Shown: positions 16,219 to 22,496 of the stretch, piece by piece | Numbering within the stretch: the first letter of the stretch is position 1 | How the letters are laid out: the number at the start of each line of letters is the position of its first letter | Source of the DNA: Streptococcus mitis | Lineage (GTDB): Bacteria; Bacillota; Bacilli; Lactobacillales; Streptococcaceae | Assembly: GCA_001560895.1 (NCBI GenBank) | Contig: CP014326.1 | Location: forward strand, 2,103,923-2,167,922 | Length of the DNA stretch: 64,000 nt | Direction of reading: 5' to 3' | Made by a program: the position numbers and the translations under genes | Notes under the pieces: model-generated | Told to the model about the DNA's origin: nothing | The model's database searches: none | What the model saw: only the letters and a program-made list of their open reading frames with translations

Positions 16219-16821
16219 CTATACTTTAAAAATGAATTCCTTAATTTCTGAATATCCCCTATTCAAGTTAATCATAGCTATTGCCATATCTTCCAAACGT
16301 TGGTAGTTTGTCAGCTCTACACTTGTTAAGCCATCAATACCGTTCTTACTTTCTCGCTCCTTCATGAGTTGCGCTTTATTCTTCCCTGTCACTCCCTTTA
16401 GTAGTAAGTTTGTAAGGGTACTATAGGCGTGCTTAGGTGCTTTCTCCCATGCTTGGATAGCTTCGGTTAAGCTTTTGCGCTTTGGCTTTTCCAGTTCTCT
16501 TTGAAGATAGCGTTTAGAAAGTTCATCACGCATTTCAAAGAAGGCTTTGACTAGGTTGGTTTTGAAGTTGGCCACTTGCTCAGTATTTTTTAAGAATGTA
16601 ACTAACAAGGTCGCTTGTTGCTCATTCAAAATATAATCCTTAGTATTCTGGCCACTTTCCATAGCTTGGATTTTAAATCCAACCTTTCCGAACCCTTCAA
16701 ACCTTGCTTGATGTTTGCGGATTGTCTTGGTTATTGTGTGATGCTGTAAGTTTGTACACTCTGCCACAATACTGCTCAGTGTATACGGCTCTTTCTTGCC
16801 GTCTATATATACTAGTTCCAT
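16219..16821 (-). CDS. Rha-family phage regulatory protein
   Basis: A 200-residue protein starting at ATG 16819-16821 (MELVYIDGKKEPYTL); the 20-codon upstream extension is unsupported. The N-terminal half is a Rha/antirepressor-type domain: a short helix-turn-helix stretch, then DYILNEQQATLLVTFLKNT and FKTNLVKAFFEMRDELSKR, a signature found in phage Rha proteins. The C-terminal half is helical and ends NRGYSEIKEF. Such proteins modulate lysogeny or host factors. It is the second gene of the leftward arm. Confidence 0.8.
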   Translation of the reverse strand: MELVYIDGKKEPYTLSSIVAECTNLQHHTITKTIRKHQARFEGFGKVGFKIQAMESGQNTKDYILNEQQATLLVTFLKNTEQVANFKTNLVKAFFEMRDELSKRYLQRELEKPKRKSLTEAIQAWEKAPKHAYSTLTNLLLKGVTGKNKAQLMKERESKNGIDGLTSVELTNYQRLEDMAIAMINLNRGYSEIKEFIFKV

Positions 16822-17058
16822 AAGTTTCCTTTCTTCTTGTTGCTCGTGCTTGCCACCTAAAACAGTACCAAGGTAAATCATTGAGGTAGGGAAAATTTAG
16901 GAGAGAATAAACCCCTACAAACCCTTGATACTGCCATAGGTAGCAAGCAAATCACTCTATCAAATATTTAACTAGACCCGTTTATCAATCCCCAGTGGTA
17001 AAGCACCACATGAGAAATCTGTAAATGTAGAGTAGTATTACGATTAGTTCGCTCCTTT

Positions 17059-17244
17059 CTAATAATCTTCAGCAAGCCACTGCATGGCTTTTTGATAAAT
17101 ACTAGGCTTTACTTCGCCACCGTCTCGAATTTTTCGATAGGTAACTTGTGTAACTCCGATTTCTTCGCCTGCTTGCTTTGCAGTCAATTTCTTATCTGCT
17201 TGCTTTCGGCGGATCGCTTTTGCTTGTGTTGAGGTAATAAGCAA
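17059..17244 (-). CDS. Cro-like XRE-family DNA-binding protein
   Basis: A 61-residue protein with a TTG start at 17242-17244, supported by GGAGG 7 nt upstream. Residues 20-45 (TAKQAGEEIGVTQVTYRKI) form a helix-turn-helix. It is first on the leftward arm and faces the CI-like repressor across a 150-bp operator region, the standard Cro position. Between it and Rha (16822-17058) I see no gene, only a small GTGGT/ACCAC hairpin near 16995. Confidence 0.8.
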   Translation of the reverse strand: MLITSTQAKAIRRKQADKKLTAKQAGEEIGVTQVTYRKIRDGGEVKPSIYQKAMQWLAEDY

Positions 17245-17264
17245 TGAAGTTCCTCCTTTCTTTC

Positions 17265-17375
17265 GCTAACTATTTGTTAGCTTTCTTGTAGTATAGCGTA
17301 TTTTTTGTTAGCTGTCAATGATTAAATAACAAAAAGTGAATTTTTTGTTAGCTTTTTATTGTTTTGTGATATAAT
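17265..17375. promoter_or_regulatory. Divergent CI/Cro promoters and operators
   Basis: Leftward promoter: TTGACA (17313-17318), 17 nt, TATACT (17290-17295). Rightward promoter: extended -10 TGATATAAT ending 17375. The decamer TTTGTTAGCT recurs at 17273, 17304 and 17344; the first copy is part of the palindrome GCTAAC-N5-GTTAGC (17265-17281). Copy two lies in the leftward promoter spacer and copy three near the rightward -35, a three-operator switch. Confidence 0.8.
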
Positions 17376-17394
17376 TAAAATTGAGGTAATATAT

Positions 17395-18018
17395 ATGAAC
17401 AGACTAAAAGAATTAAGACAAAAAAAAGGCGACACACAAGAGGTCGTCGCTAAAGCTATGGGCGTGACCCGTAGAGGTTACCAAAAATGGGAAAACGGAG
17501 AAAGCCAAATCAAACCAGATAAAGCCCAGCAACTAGCTGACTACTTTGGGGTAAGCGTTGGGCATCTATTGGGGTATGAGGATTATATCACTATTCAAAA
17601 TGAAGCATTTGATAGCTATAGAAATATGGCAAAATTATTACTCACCAACCCAGATTTTAAAAATATAATTTCAGAATATGATGAAACTAATCGAAAAAAC
17701 GGTAAGCGGGATTTATCTCTTTTTGTACAAGCTGAAAGCCTTCCCATAATCGAACAAGATATTAAGGATCTTATTCTTGAAGAGTGGGAAAAAACTCAAC
17801 CCGAAGATAATTATGAAGAAATCGACGGGACTCTTTCTGATAATATTTCAAGAATCTATATAGCTCTTGGACAATTGCCACTACTTTTTCAAAATTTTTT
17901 CGGTTCTTTTCTAACCCTGTCAACATCTGATAAAAAAATCGTTATGCAACTAGTAAATAGTCTATACGAAAAAAATAAAGATATAGGTATCATAAAAGAG
18001 TATACTGATAAAAAATAA
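17395..18018 (+). CDS. CI-like XRE-family satellite repressor
   Basis: A 207-residue protein starting at ATG 17395 (MNRLKELRQKKGDTQ), with GAGG 8 nt upstream; a longer frame from 17359 has no ribosome site. Residues 3-60 are a classic HTH_XRE domain (TQEVVAKAMGVTRRGYQKWE...). The rest is an acidic helical domain without a recognisable S24 peptidase Ser/Lys dyad, so it is unlikely to self-cleave under SOS. Derepression more likely depends on a helper-phage protein, as in other phage-inducible islands; that last point is inference. Confidence 0.88.
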   Translation: MNRLKELRQKKGDTQEVVAKAMGVTRRGYQKWENGESQIKPDKAQQLADYFGVSVGHLLGYEDYITIQNEAFDSYRNMAKLLLTNPDFKNIISEYDETNRKNGKRDLSLFVQAESLPIIEQDIKDLILEEWEKTQPEDNYEEIDGTLSDNISRIYIALGQLPLLFQNFFGSFLTLSTSDKKIVMQLVNSLYEKNKDIGIIKEYTDKK

Positions 18019-18069
18019 TTTAGAATTTACTTAGAATTATCTAATTAAAAACTAATAAGGAGTGACCCC

Positions 18070-18339
18070 ATGGGATTTTTTGACACTGTAAAACAAGAAG
18101 GTAGTTTTTCTACTGCTTCTGGAGTAAATGGACTACACTACGTTGTCCTTCAAGTAACCTTAAAAGAGAAATTTTTTGGTACTGGATCAGGAAATTTGAC
18201 AGAATTAGAAAACGTCATTAACACCCAAGTAGCAAAAGGTTATCGCCTTCATACCATCACAACCGCCAATGGTGGAAGCAAAGGTTTAGGCGGTGGTGAC
18301 CGCATTCAAGCCACAATGGTATTTGAGAAGATTCTATAA
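18070..18339 (+). CDS. DUF4177-type small protein
   Basis: An 89-residue protein with AAGGAG 7 nt before the ATG. The pattern YVVLQVTLKEKF, a LENVINTQVAKGYRLHTIT helix and ATMVFEK is the compact alpha/beta fold of DUF4177 proteins, which occur often in streptococcal phage and satellite accessory arms. Function unknown. It follows the repressor by 51 nt and would be expressed in the integrated (lysogenic) state together with the lipoprotein behind it. Confidence 0.7.
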   Translation: MGFFDTVKQEGSFSTASGVNGLHYVVLQVTLKEKFFGTGSGNLTELENVINTQVAKGYRLHTITTANGGSKGLGGGDRIQATMVFEKIL

Positions 18340-18387
18340 AAATTCCCCATCTTTTATTAGAAAACATCAGCATATAGGAGGCTACTT

Positions 18388-18927
18388 ATGAAAAAATTAC
18401 TAAGCACATCAGCTATTTTACTTTCTGCTACCGTCCTAGTGGCTTGCTCTAACAATCAATCAACTACTAAAGATAGCTCGGAGCAACCAAAAACGGAGCA
18501 AAAAAACACTACTTCAACAAACGTTAAAACCAAAGTAGATAACAGTAAGTACGACAATCTAATTTCTGAAATCAAATCAAAATTAGATCCTGAATCAACT
18601 GGAGCAATAAGCGTTAAAATTCAAAATAACGTAATCGATTCAGATTCATCCGAACCACATGATACAATCATAATTTTGCTAACTGGAACTGCTAAAGATA
18701 GCGCAAAAGAGACTATGGACGCAATCAATTCAAATTCTGCTACAACTAATCAGCAAAATGCAATTACCGTATTTCGGATGTCTATATCTGAGTTTGCTAA
18801 AAAATTACCAGACGACAATACTACTCTTTCCCTTGGGTATGAAAAATCTGCTGATCAATACGACTTAATCGCAAAATCTTCAAAACAAAAAGATTTTATC
18901 CCTGTTGGAGAAATCATCGTAAATTAA
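18388..18927 (+). CDS. Satellite-encoded lipoprotein
   Basis: A 179-residue secreted lipoprotein: MKKLLSTSAILL signal, lipobox VLVAC, then a Thr/Lys/Gln-rich spacer and a folded C-terminal domain (from about 50). It has a strong ribosome site (AGGAGG). No family recognised. It is in the lysogeny-expressed arm behind the CI-like repressor and DUF4177 gene. Lysogenic-conversion lipoproteins in dairy streptococcal phages block superinfecting DNA entry, so an exclusion role is a reasonable hypothesis, but no sequence similarity to those was established here. Confidence 0.8.
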   Translation: MKKLLSTSAILLSATVLVACSNNQSTTKDSSEQPKTEQKNTTSTNVKTKVDNSKYDNLISEIKSKLDPESTGAISVKIQNNVIDSDSSEPHDTIIILLTGTAKDSAKETMDAINSNSATTNQQNAITVFRMSISEFAKKLPDDNTTLSLGYEKSADQYDLIAKSSKQKDFIPVGEIIVN

Positions 18928-18934
18928 AAAACTC

Positions 18935-19059
18935 CCCCATATTCGCCAATAACGCCCCTATTTCTAAGGTCTATTGTGCAAAAACAGGGGAAATTGAAGA
19001 ATAGAAAGCCGATTTTACAGACTAAAACGCAAAAATAAGCGAAATTGACAAATAGAAAA
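18935..19059. repeat. Left repeat-rich flank of the abiF module
   Basis: Contains CCCCATATTCGCC (18935-18947), GCCCCTATTT (18954-18963) forming a hairpin with AAAACAGGGG (18981-18990), and two imperfect 31-nt direct repeats starting at 18978 and 19029 (51 bp apart, 25/31 identical, each with GAAATTGA...AATAGAAA). Related sequence occurs inverted and direct at 20295-20367, on the other side of abiF. Confidence 0.6.
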
Positions 19060-19102
19060 AGACAAGCCTGCTACTGCTAACTTGTCTGACAATGCAATAA
19101 AA

Positions 19103-19128
19103 GCAACGTTCCCAGCGTTGAGTTTTTT
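19103..19128 (+). terminator. Terminator of repressor-lipoprotein transcript
   Basis: CAACG (19104-19108) pairs with CGTTG (19116-19120), followed by AGTTTTTT. It insulates the small-RNA/abiF unit from upstream transcription. A GACAAG/CTTGTC hairpin (19061-19086) precedes it. Confidence 0.65.
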
Positions 19129-19165
19129 CGATACTCAAAAATTTTTAAAAAACAAACTAAAAATA

Positions 19166-19194
19166 TTGACAAAAACTAAAAATTACAGTATTAT
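19166..19194 (+). promoter_or_regulatory. Promoter of the abiF-associated small RNA
   Basis: TTGACA (19166-19171), exactly 17 nt, then TATTAT (19189-19194). The predicted start is near 19201, immediately before the conserved-looking hairpin RNA. Confidence 0.85.
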
Positions 19195-19200
19195 TAGGCA

Positions 19201-19273
19201 ATGAGAAGAGTTTCTGCTCCCAAGGGAACAGAGTACGCGAAACACCGCCTAGTGCTACTAGGTGGTGTTTTTG
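19201..19273 (+). ncRNA. abiF-type non-coding RNA (predicted RNA antitoxin)
   Basis: A predicted transcript of about 73 nt with no open reading frame. Helix 1: TCTG (19213-19216), a C/A mismatch and TCC pair with GGA and CAGA (19225-19232) around a CAAG tetraloop. A single-stranded GTACGCG follows. Helix 2: AACACC-G-CCTAGT (19241-19253) pairs with ACTAGG-T-GGTGTT (19257-19269) across a GCT loop and runs into T5, an intrinsic terminator. The abiF ATG begins 16 nt later. An abiF RNA motif upstream of abiF genes is known from comparative genomics, and AbiF with its RNA has been reported as a toxin-antitoxin pair. The exact ends are predicted. Confidence 0.78.
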
Positions 19274-19289
19274 TATACAAGGAATATAT

Positions 19290-20264
19290 ATGAAACCATT
19301 TCAAACATTAGATGAACAAATAAAACTTCTCCAGTCTAGAGGTTTAGAAATAGATAACATAGAAGAATGCAAAAGATACCTTCTAACTAACAACTATTAC
19401 AACGTCGTCAACGGATATAGTAAGTTTTTTCAAACATCAAAAGATAAATTTATAGCTGGTGCAGACTTTAGAGAAATAGCTGCAACACACTTTTACGATA
19501 AAGAAATTAAATCAGCTTTTTTAAAAGCAATTATAGATGCAGAAAAACACTTTAAATCCGTACTGGCATATCGTTTTTCAGAATCATATCCAAAGCCATA
19601 CTCTTATCTAGATATTAATAATTTTGAAACACAAAAAGATGCAAAAAGGCTCGCACAAATTACAAATTTAATCAGTATATTAGCTAGAATACTCAATGAT
19701 TATAATAGGGATAAGCAAAACAATTCTATAAAACACCACTATAAACAACATGGCGTTGTTCCTTTCTGGGTTATCATCAATGAACTTACACTAGGGCAAG
19801 CATTTAACTTTTATAGAAATCTAAACACTGATATAAAAAATCAAATAGCTAGAGATTTATCACCATTCTTACAAGAAAATATTGAATACATCCAAAATAG
19901 ACCTAGTAAAGACCTTTTAAGCGGAAAGGCTTTAGAAAGTATTATTAAAAATATACTAGAAATTAGAAATATCACTGCTCATAATAATAAACTTTTCAAT
20001 TATAAATGTCGGGAGAATCTTCCACAACTAGCTTATTTTCACTATTACAATAATAATGCTAATACGTCAAGACAATCTGTATATTATGTTTTTCTTGCCT
20101 TGCAATGCCTACTTGCGTCCACACAATACGCTCAATTACATAACACTATTATAAAAAGAACCAAAGCTCTAAATAAAAAAGCGCACTCCATTGAAGCCGG
20201 CATTGTATTGGATACACTTGGATTTCCGAATAATTGGTATAATATCACCGACACATTAAGATAG
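19290..20264 (+). CDS. abiF: AbiF/AbiD-type Abi_2 family abortive-infection protein (HEPN)
   Basis: A 324-residue protein of the Abi_2 family. The N-terminus (FQTLDEQIKLLQSRGLEI... LLTNNYYNVVNGYSKFF) is the family hallmark. The late motif EIRNITAHNNKLF supplies a HEPN R-X4-H site (Arg226, His231), the usual RNase active site. Start at ATG 19290, with AAGGA 6 nt upstream. Expression probably depends on read-through of the small-RNA terminator 16 nt before it. In the reported system the RNA neutralises the toxic RNase until phage infection. As cargo of a satellite it may protect the host or block competing phages. Codon use is very AT-rich, more so than the core genes. Confidence 0.88.
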   Translation: MKPFQTLDEQIKLLQSRGLEIDNIEECKRYLLTNNYYNVVNGYSKFFQTSKDKFIAGADFREIAATHFYDKEIKSAFLKAIIDAEKHFKSVLAYRFSESYPKPYSYLDINNFETQKDAKRLAQITNLISILARILNDYNRDKQNNSIKHHYKQHGVVPFWVIINELTLGQAFNFYRNLNTDIKNQIARDLSPFLQENIEYIQNRPSKDLLSGKALESIIKNILEIRNITAHNNKLFNYKCRENLPQLAYFHYYNNNANTSRQSVYYVFLALQCLLASTQYAQLHNTIIKRTKALNKKAHSIEAGIVLDTLGFPNNWYNITDTLR

Positions 20265-20294
20265 AACTACTTGCAATATATGGGCATTTTCAAG

Positions 20295-20367
20295 CCCCAT
20301 ATCCGCCTTATTTCCTATTCTGGTACAATTTACCGTCTGACTGCTTAAAATCGAAAATAGGGGCATT
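20295..20367. repeat. Right repeat-rich flank of the abiF module
   Basis: CCCCATATCCGCC (20295-20307) repeats the left flank 18935-18947 directly (12/13). AAATAGGGGCATT (20355-20367) is an inverted copy of 18951-18963 (12/13), and CTATTCTGGTACAATTT (20315-20331) is an inverted relative of the AAATTG...AGAATAG element at 18991. A small ATATGGG/CCCATAT hairpin (20278-20302) follows the abiF stop. Confidence 0.55.
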
Positions 20368-20393
20368 CTCGTAGCTCCTCGCATGGTATAAAC

Positions 20394-20422
20394 TCAAAAC
20401 CTTTTCTAATTGCTTGCCTGCT
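20394..20422 (+). repeat. 29-bp perfect direct repeat, copy 2
   Basis: Identical to 15791-15819. It ends 21 nt before the integrase start codon and thus overlaps the integrase leader. Confidence 0.9.
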
Positions 20423-20443
20423 GATGGAAAAGGAGTTAAAACC

Positions 20444-21610
20444 ATGAAAATTACACAACACACGAAAAAAGACGGATCAGCAGTCTACCGCTCTAGTATC
20501 TATCTTGGCATTGATTCTGTAACTGGTAAGAAGGTCAAGACTACCATATCAGCACGAACAAAAAAAGAACTCAGAAATAAGGCCACTCAGGCCAAGGTAG
20601 AATTTGAGAAAAACGGCTCTACACGGAAACAACGCTCACATATAACAACCTATAGCGAACTTGTAGACTTGTTTTGGCAAACCTACCAGCATACCATAAA
20701 GACTAATACACAGATAAAGATAAAAGGCTGCTTAAATAACTATTTCTTGCCCTCATTTGGCACTTACAAACTAGATAAACTCACCCCTGTTATTATCCAA
20801 ACTCAGGTAAATAAGTGGGCGGATCAGTACAATCAGGACGGAACGGGGTATAAAGAATACAATCACCTTCATGCCTTAAATAAACGTATTCTACAATACG
20901 GAGTTTCTATCCAGGCATTAGACAATAACCCTGCTCGTGATATTGTCATTCCTAGAAAGATAACAAGAGATAAACAAGAAATTAAATACTTTCAAGATCA
21001 GGAACTTAAAAGCTTTCTCTCCTATCTCGATAACCTAGAAAATACCTTTATCAATTTTTATGATACTGTGCTTTATAAAACGCTCCTAGCTACTGGACTG
21101 CGCATCCGTGAATGTCTGGCTCTGGAATGGTCTGATATTGACCTGCAGAACGGAACGATCGATATTAACAAAACACTCAACATTTTAAACCAGGTAAACA
21201 GTCCTAAGACAAAATCAAGCTATAGAGTTTTAGATATCGATCATAAAACGGTGCTCATGCTTCGTCTCTATCGAGCGAGACAAGCGGAAAACGGTAGAAA
21301 TATTGGCTTAACCTATGAAAAAGTATTCTCTGATAGCTTTGACAACTATGTCAATACTCGAAAGGTTGATTATCGCCTACATAAGCACTTAAAAAACGCT
21401 AACTGTACTGACTTAGGCTTTCATGCTTTCCGACACACTCACGCTAGTATCTTGCTTAATGCTGGTCTACCTTACAAGGAGATACAGACACGGCTTGGCC
21501 ATGCAAAAATATCTGTAACCATGGACACTTACAGCCATTTATCAAAAGAGAACCAAAAAAGAGCAGTCTCATTCTTTGAAACTGCCCTCGAAAAAATAAA
21601 AAGTTCTTAA
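20444..21610 (+). CDS. int: Tyrosine recombinase (satellite integrase)
   Basis: A 388-residue integrase starting at ATG 20444 (MKITQHTKKDGSAVYR), with AAGGAG 8 nt upstream; the frame is open 10 codons further but without a ribosome site. It has an AP2-like N-terminal arm-binding region (1-60), a SAM-like core-binding domain (about 65-165) and a catalytic domain. Catalytic residues can be read: Arg220 (ATGLRIRECL), Lys257 (KTKSSYR), His327 and Arg330 (HAFRH), His353 (LGHA) and the nucleophile Tyr363 (DTYSH). It catalyses integration and excision at the 25-bp core repeat, which overlaps its own last codons at 21600-21610. Confidence 0.96.
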   Translation: MKITQHTKKDGSAVYRSSIYLGIDSVTGKKVKTTISARTKKELRNKATQAKVEFEKNGSTRKQRSHITTYSELVDLFWQTYQHTIKTNTQIKIKGCLNNYFLPSFGTYKLDKLTPVIIQTQVNKWADQYNQDGTGYKEYNHLHALNKRILQYGVSIQALDNNPARDIVIPRKITRDKQEIKYFQDQELKSFLSYLDNLENTFINFYDTVLYKTLLATGLRIRECLALEWSDIDLQNGTIDINKTLNILNQVNSPKTKSSYRVLDIDHKTVLMLRLYRARQAENGRNIGLTYEKVFSDSFDNYVNTRKVDYRLHKHLKNANCTDLGFHAFRHTHASILLNAGLPYKEIQTRLGHAKISVTMDTYSHLSKENQKRAVSFFETALEKIKSS

Positions 21611-21624
21611 AAAAGTCCACAAAA
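21600..21624. repeat. Right attachment-site repeat of satellite
   Basis: AAAGTTC-T-TAAAAAAGTCCACAAAA. The integrase stop codon TAA (21608-21610) lies within it. A GATACATAA/TTATGTATC hairpin (21635-21657) follows. Confidence 0.85.
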
Positions 21625-21672
21625 TAAAAAAAGCGATACATAAAACCCTTATGTATCAACGATTATAGAATG

Positions 21673-21708
21673 ATTTCGGTATAATTGACTATTATACCGA
21701 AATTTTCT
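21673..21708 (+). terminator. Strong rightward terminator beyond the satellite
   Basis: A 13-bp perfect stem (21673-21685 with 21691-21703), loop TGACT, followed by TTTTC. It lies outside the att repeat and would stop integrase transcription entering the convergent thiamine operon. Confidence 0.8.
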
Positions 21709-21724
21709 CATTTTTAAAAGAAAA

Positions 21725-21760
21725 AGGGCGCTGGTAAAGGATAATCTTCACCAACTCCCT
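21725..21760 (-). terminator. Terminator of the thiamine ABC operon
   Basis: On the minus strand AGGG...TGGTGAAG pairs with CTTTACCA...CCCT (21725-21760, one internal loop), followed by T5. Confidence 0.75.
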
Positions 21761-21770
21761 ATTTTTCTAC

Positions 21771-22496
21771 TTATTCTAAGCCTAATTCTGCCAAGATTTG
21801 ACGTTTGTAGGCAATCTTTTGAACTTCCTTGTCTTCATCTTCAGACCAATCTAGTTTAATTTCTGAAACAATCTGCCCAGGGCGATTTTTCAAGACATAG
21901 ATGCGGTCGCTGAGATTGAGGGCCTCCTCGATACTATGAGTAATAATCAATGTTGTCAGGTGCAACTGCTTGTGAATCTCAAGGTACCAAGCGTGGAGTT
22001 CCATCTTTGTCATCTCATCCAAGGCGCTAAAGGCCTCATCCAAGAGAAAGAGCTTGTGCCCGAAAAGGTAGGTCCTGAGCAAGGCCACACGCTGACGCAT
22101 CCCACCGCTAAGTTCATGAGGATACTTATCCCGTACCGCCGTTAGCTGAAAGGTCGCAAGGATTTCATCTGCTCGGGCAATGGCCTCCGCCTTATCCACT
22201 TTTTGAATCAAGAGGGGCAGGATGATATTGCCAAGCACCGTCTTGTGCTCCAAGAGTAGATCCTTTTGTAGCATATAACTCACCCGCCCCTTGGGATTTT
22301 CTTCACCATCAAGGACAATTCTCCCTGACTGAACTTCTAAAATCCCAGCGATTAGATTAAAGAGGGTCGTCTTTCCAACACCACTTGGACCTAGGATGGA
22401 AACCACTTCACCTGAAGTCACTTTCAGATTGATGTCCTCTAAAATCCTCTCCTGACCATAAGCATAACTGACGTGTTCTAGTCTAATTTCTGTCAT
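21771..22496 (-). CDS. thiZ: ABC transporter ATPase, thiamine-precursor uptake
   Basis: A 241-residue ATPase of the nitrate/taurine/HMP importer class. It shows Walker A GPSGVGKTT, the Q-loop MLQKDLLLEHKT, signature LSGGMRQR, Walker B LFLLDEAFSALD and H-loop THSIEEAL. It powers the importer formed with ThiX and ThiY. The operon is preceded by a TPP riboswitch, which fixes the substrate class to a thiamine precursor, most likely hydroxymethylpyrimidine or a derivative. It shares the last base with the thiY stop. Gene letter usage (thiX/Y/Z) follows common annotation and is not certain. Confidence 0.9.
   Translation of the reverse strand: MTEIRLEHVSYAYGQERILEDINLKVTSGEVVSILGPSGVGKTTLFNLIAGILEVQSGRIVLDGEENPKGRVSYMLQKDLLLEHKTVLGNIILPLLIQKVDKAEAIARADEILATFQLTAVRDKYPHELSGGMRQRVALLRTYLFGHKLFLLDEAFSALDEMTKMELHAWYLEIHKQLHLTTLIITHSIEEALNLSDRIYVLKNRPGQIVSEIKLDWSEDEDKEVQKIAYKRQILAELGLE

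Larger units (their letters stand above)
9374..21624. mobile_element. Integrated phage satellite (PICI-like island), 12.25 kb
   Basis: The element is bounded by 25-bp direct repeats (24/25 identical) at 9374-9398 and 21600-21624, the right one overlapping the integrase 3' end. Gene order is satellite-like: divergent CI-like (right) and Cro-like (left) regulators, a leftward replication module (replisome organiser, DnaC-type ATPase), a few morphogenesis-like genes, and a rightward accessory arm ending in a tyrosine integrase. No terminase large subunit, portal, tail, holin or lysin gene is present, so it cannot be an autonomous prophage and would need a helper phage. It sits between ctsR and the thiamine ABC operon without breaking a gene. 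Confidence 0.9.

Noticed and set aside
18961..19100. CRISPR-like array suspected from the 31-nt repeats 51 bp apart
   Set aside because: Only two imperfect copies (25/31), no cas genes and no further repeats.
9374..21624. Complete prophage
   Set aside because: No terminase, portal, tail, holin or endolysin; the gene set and 12-kb size fit a satellite.
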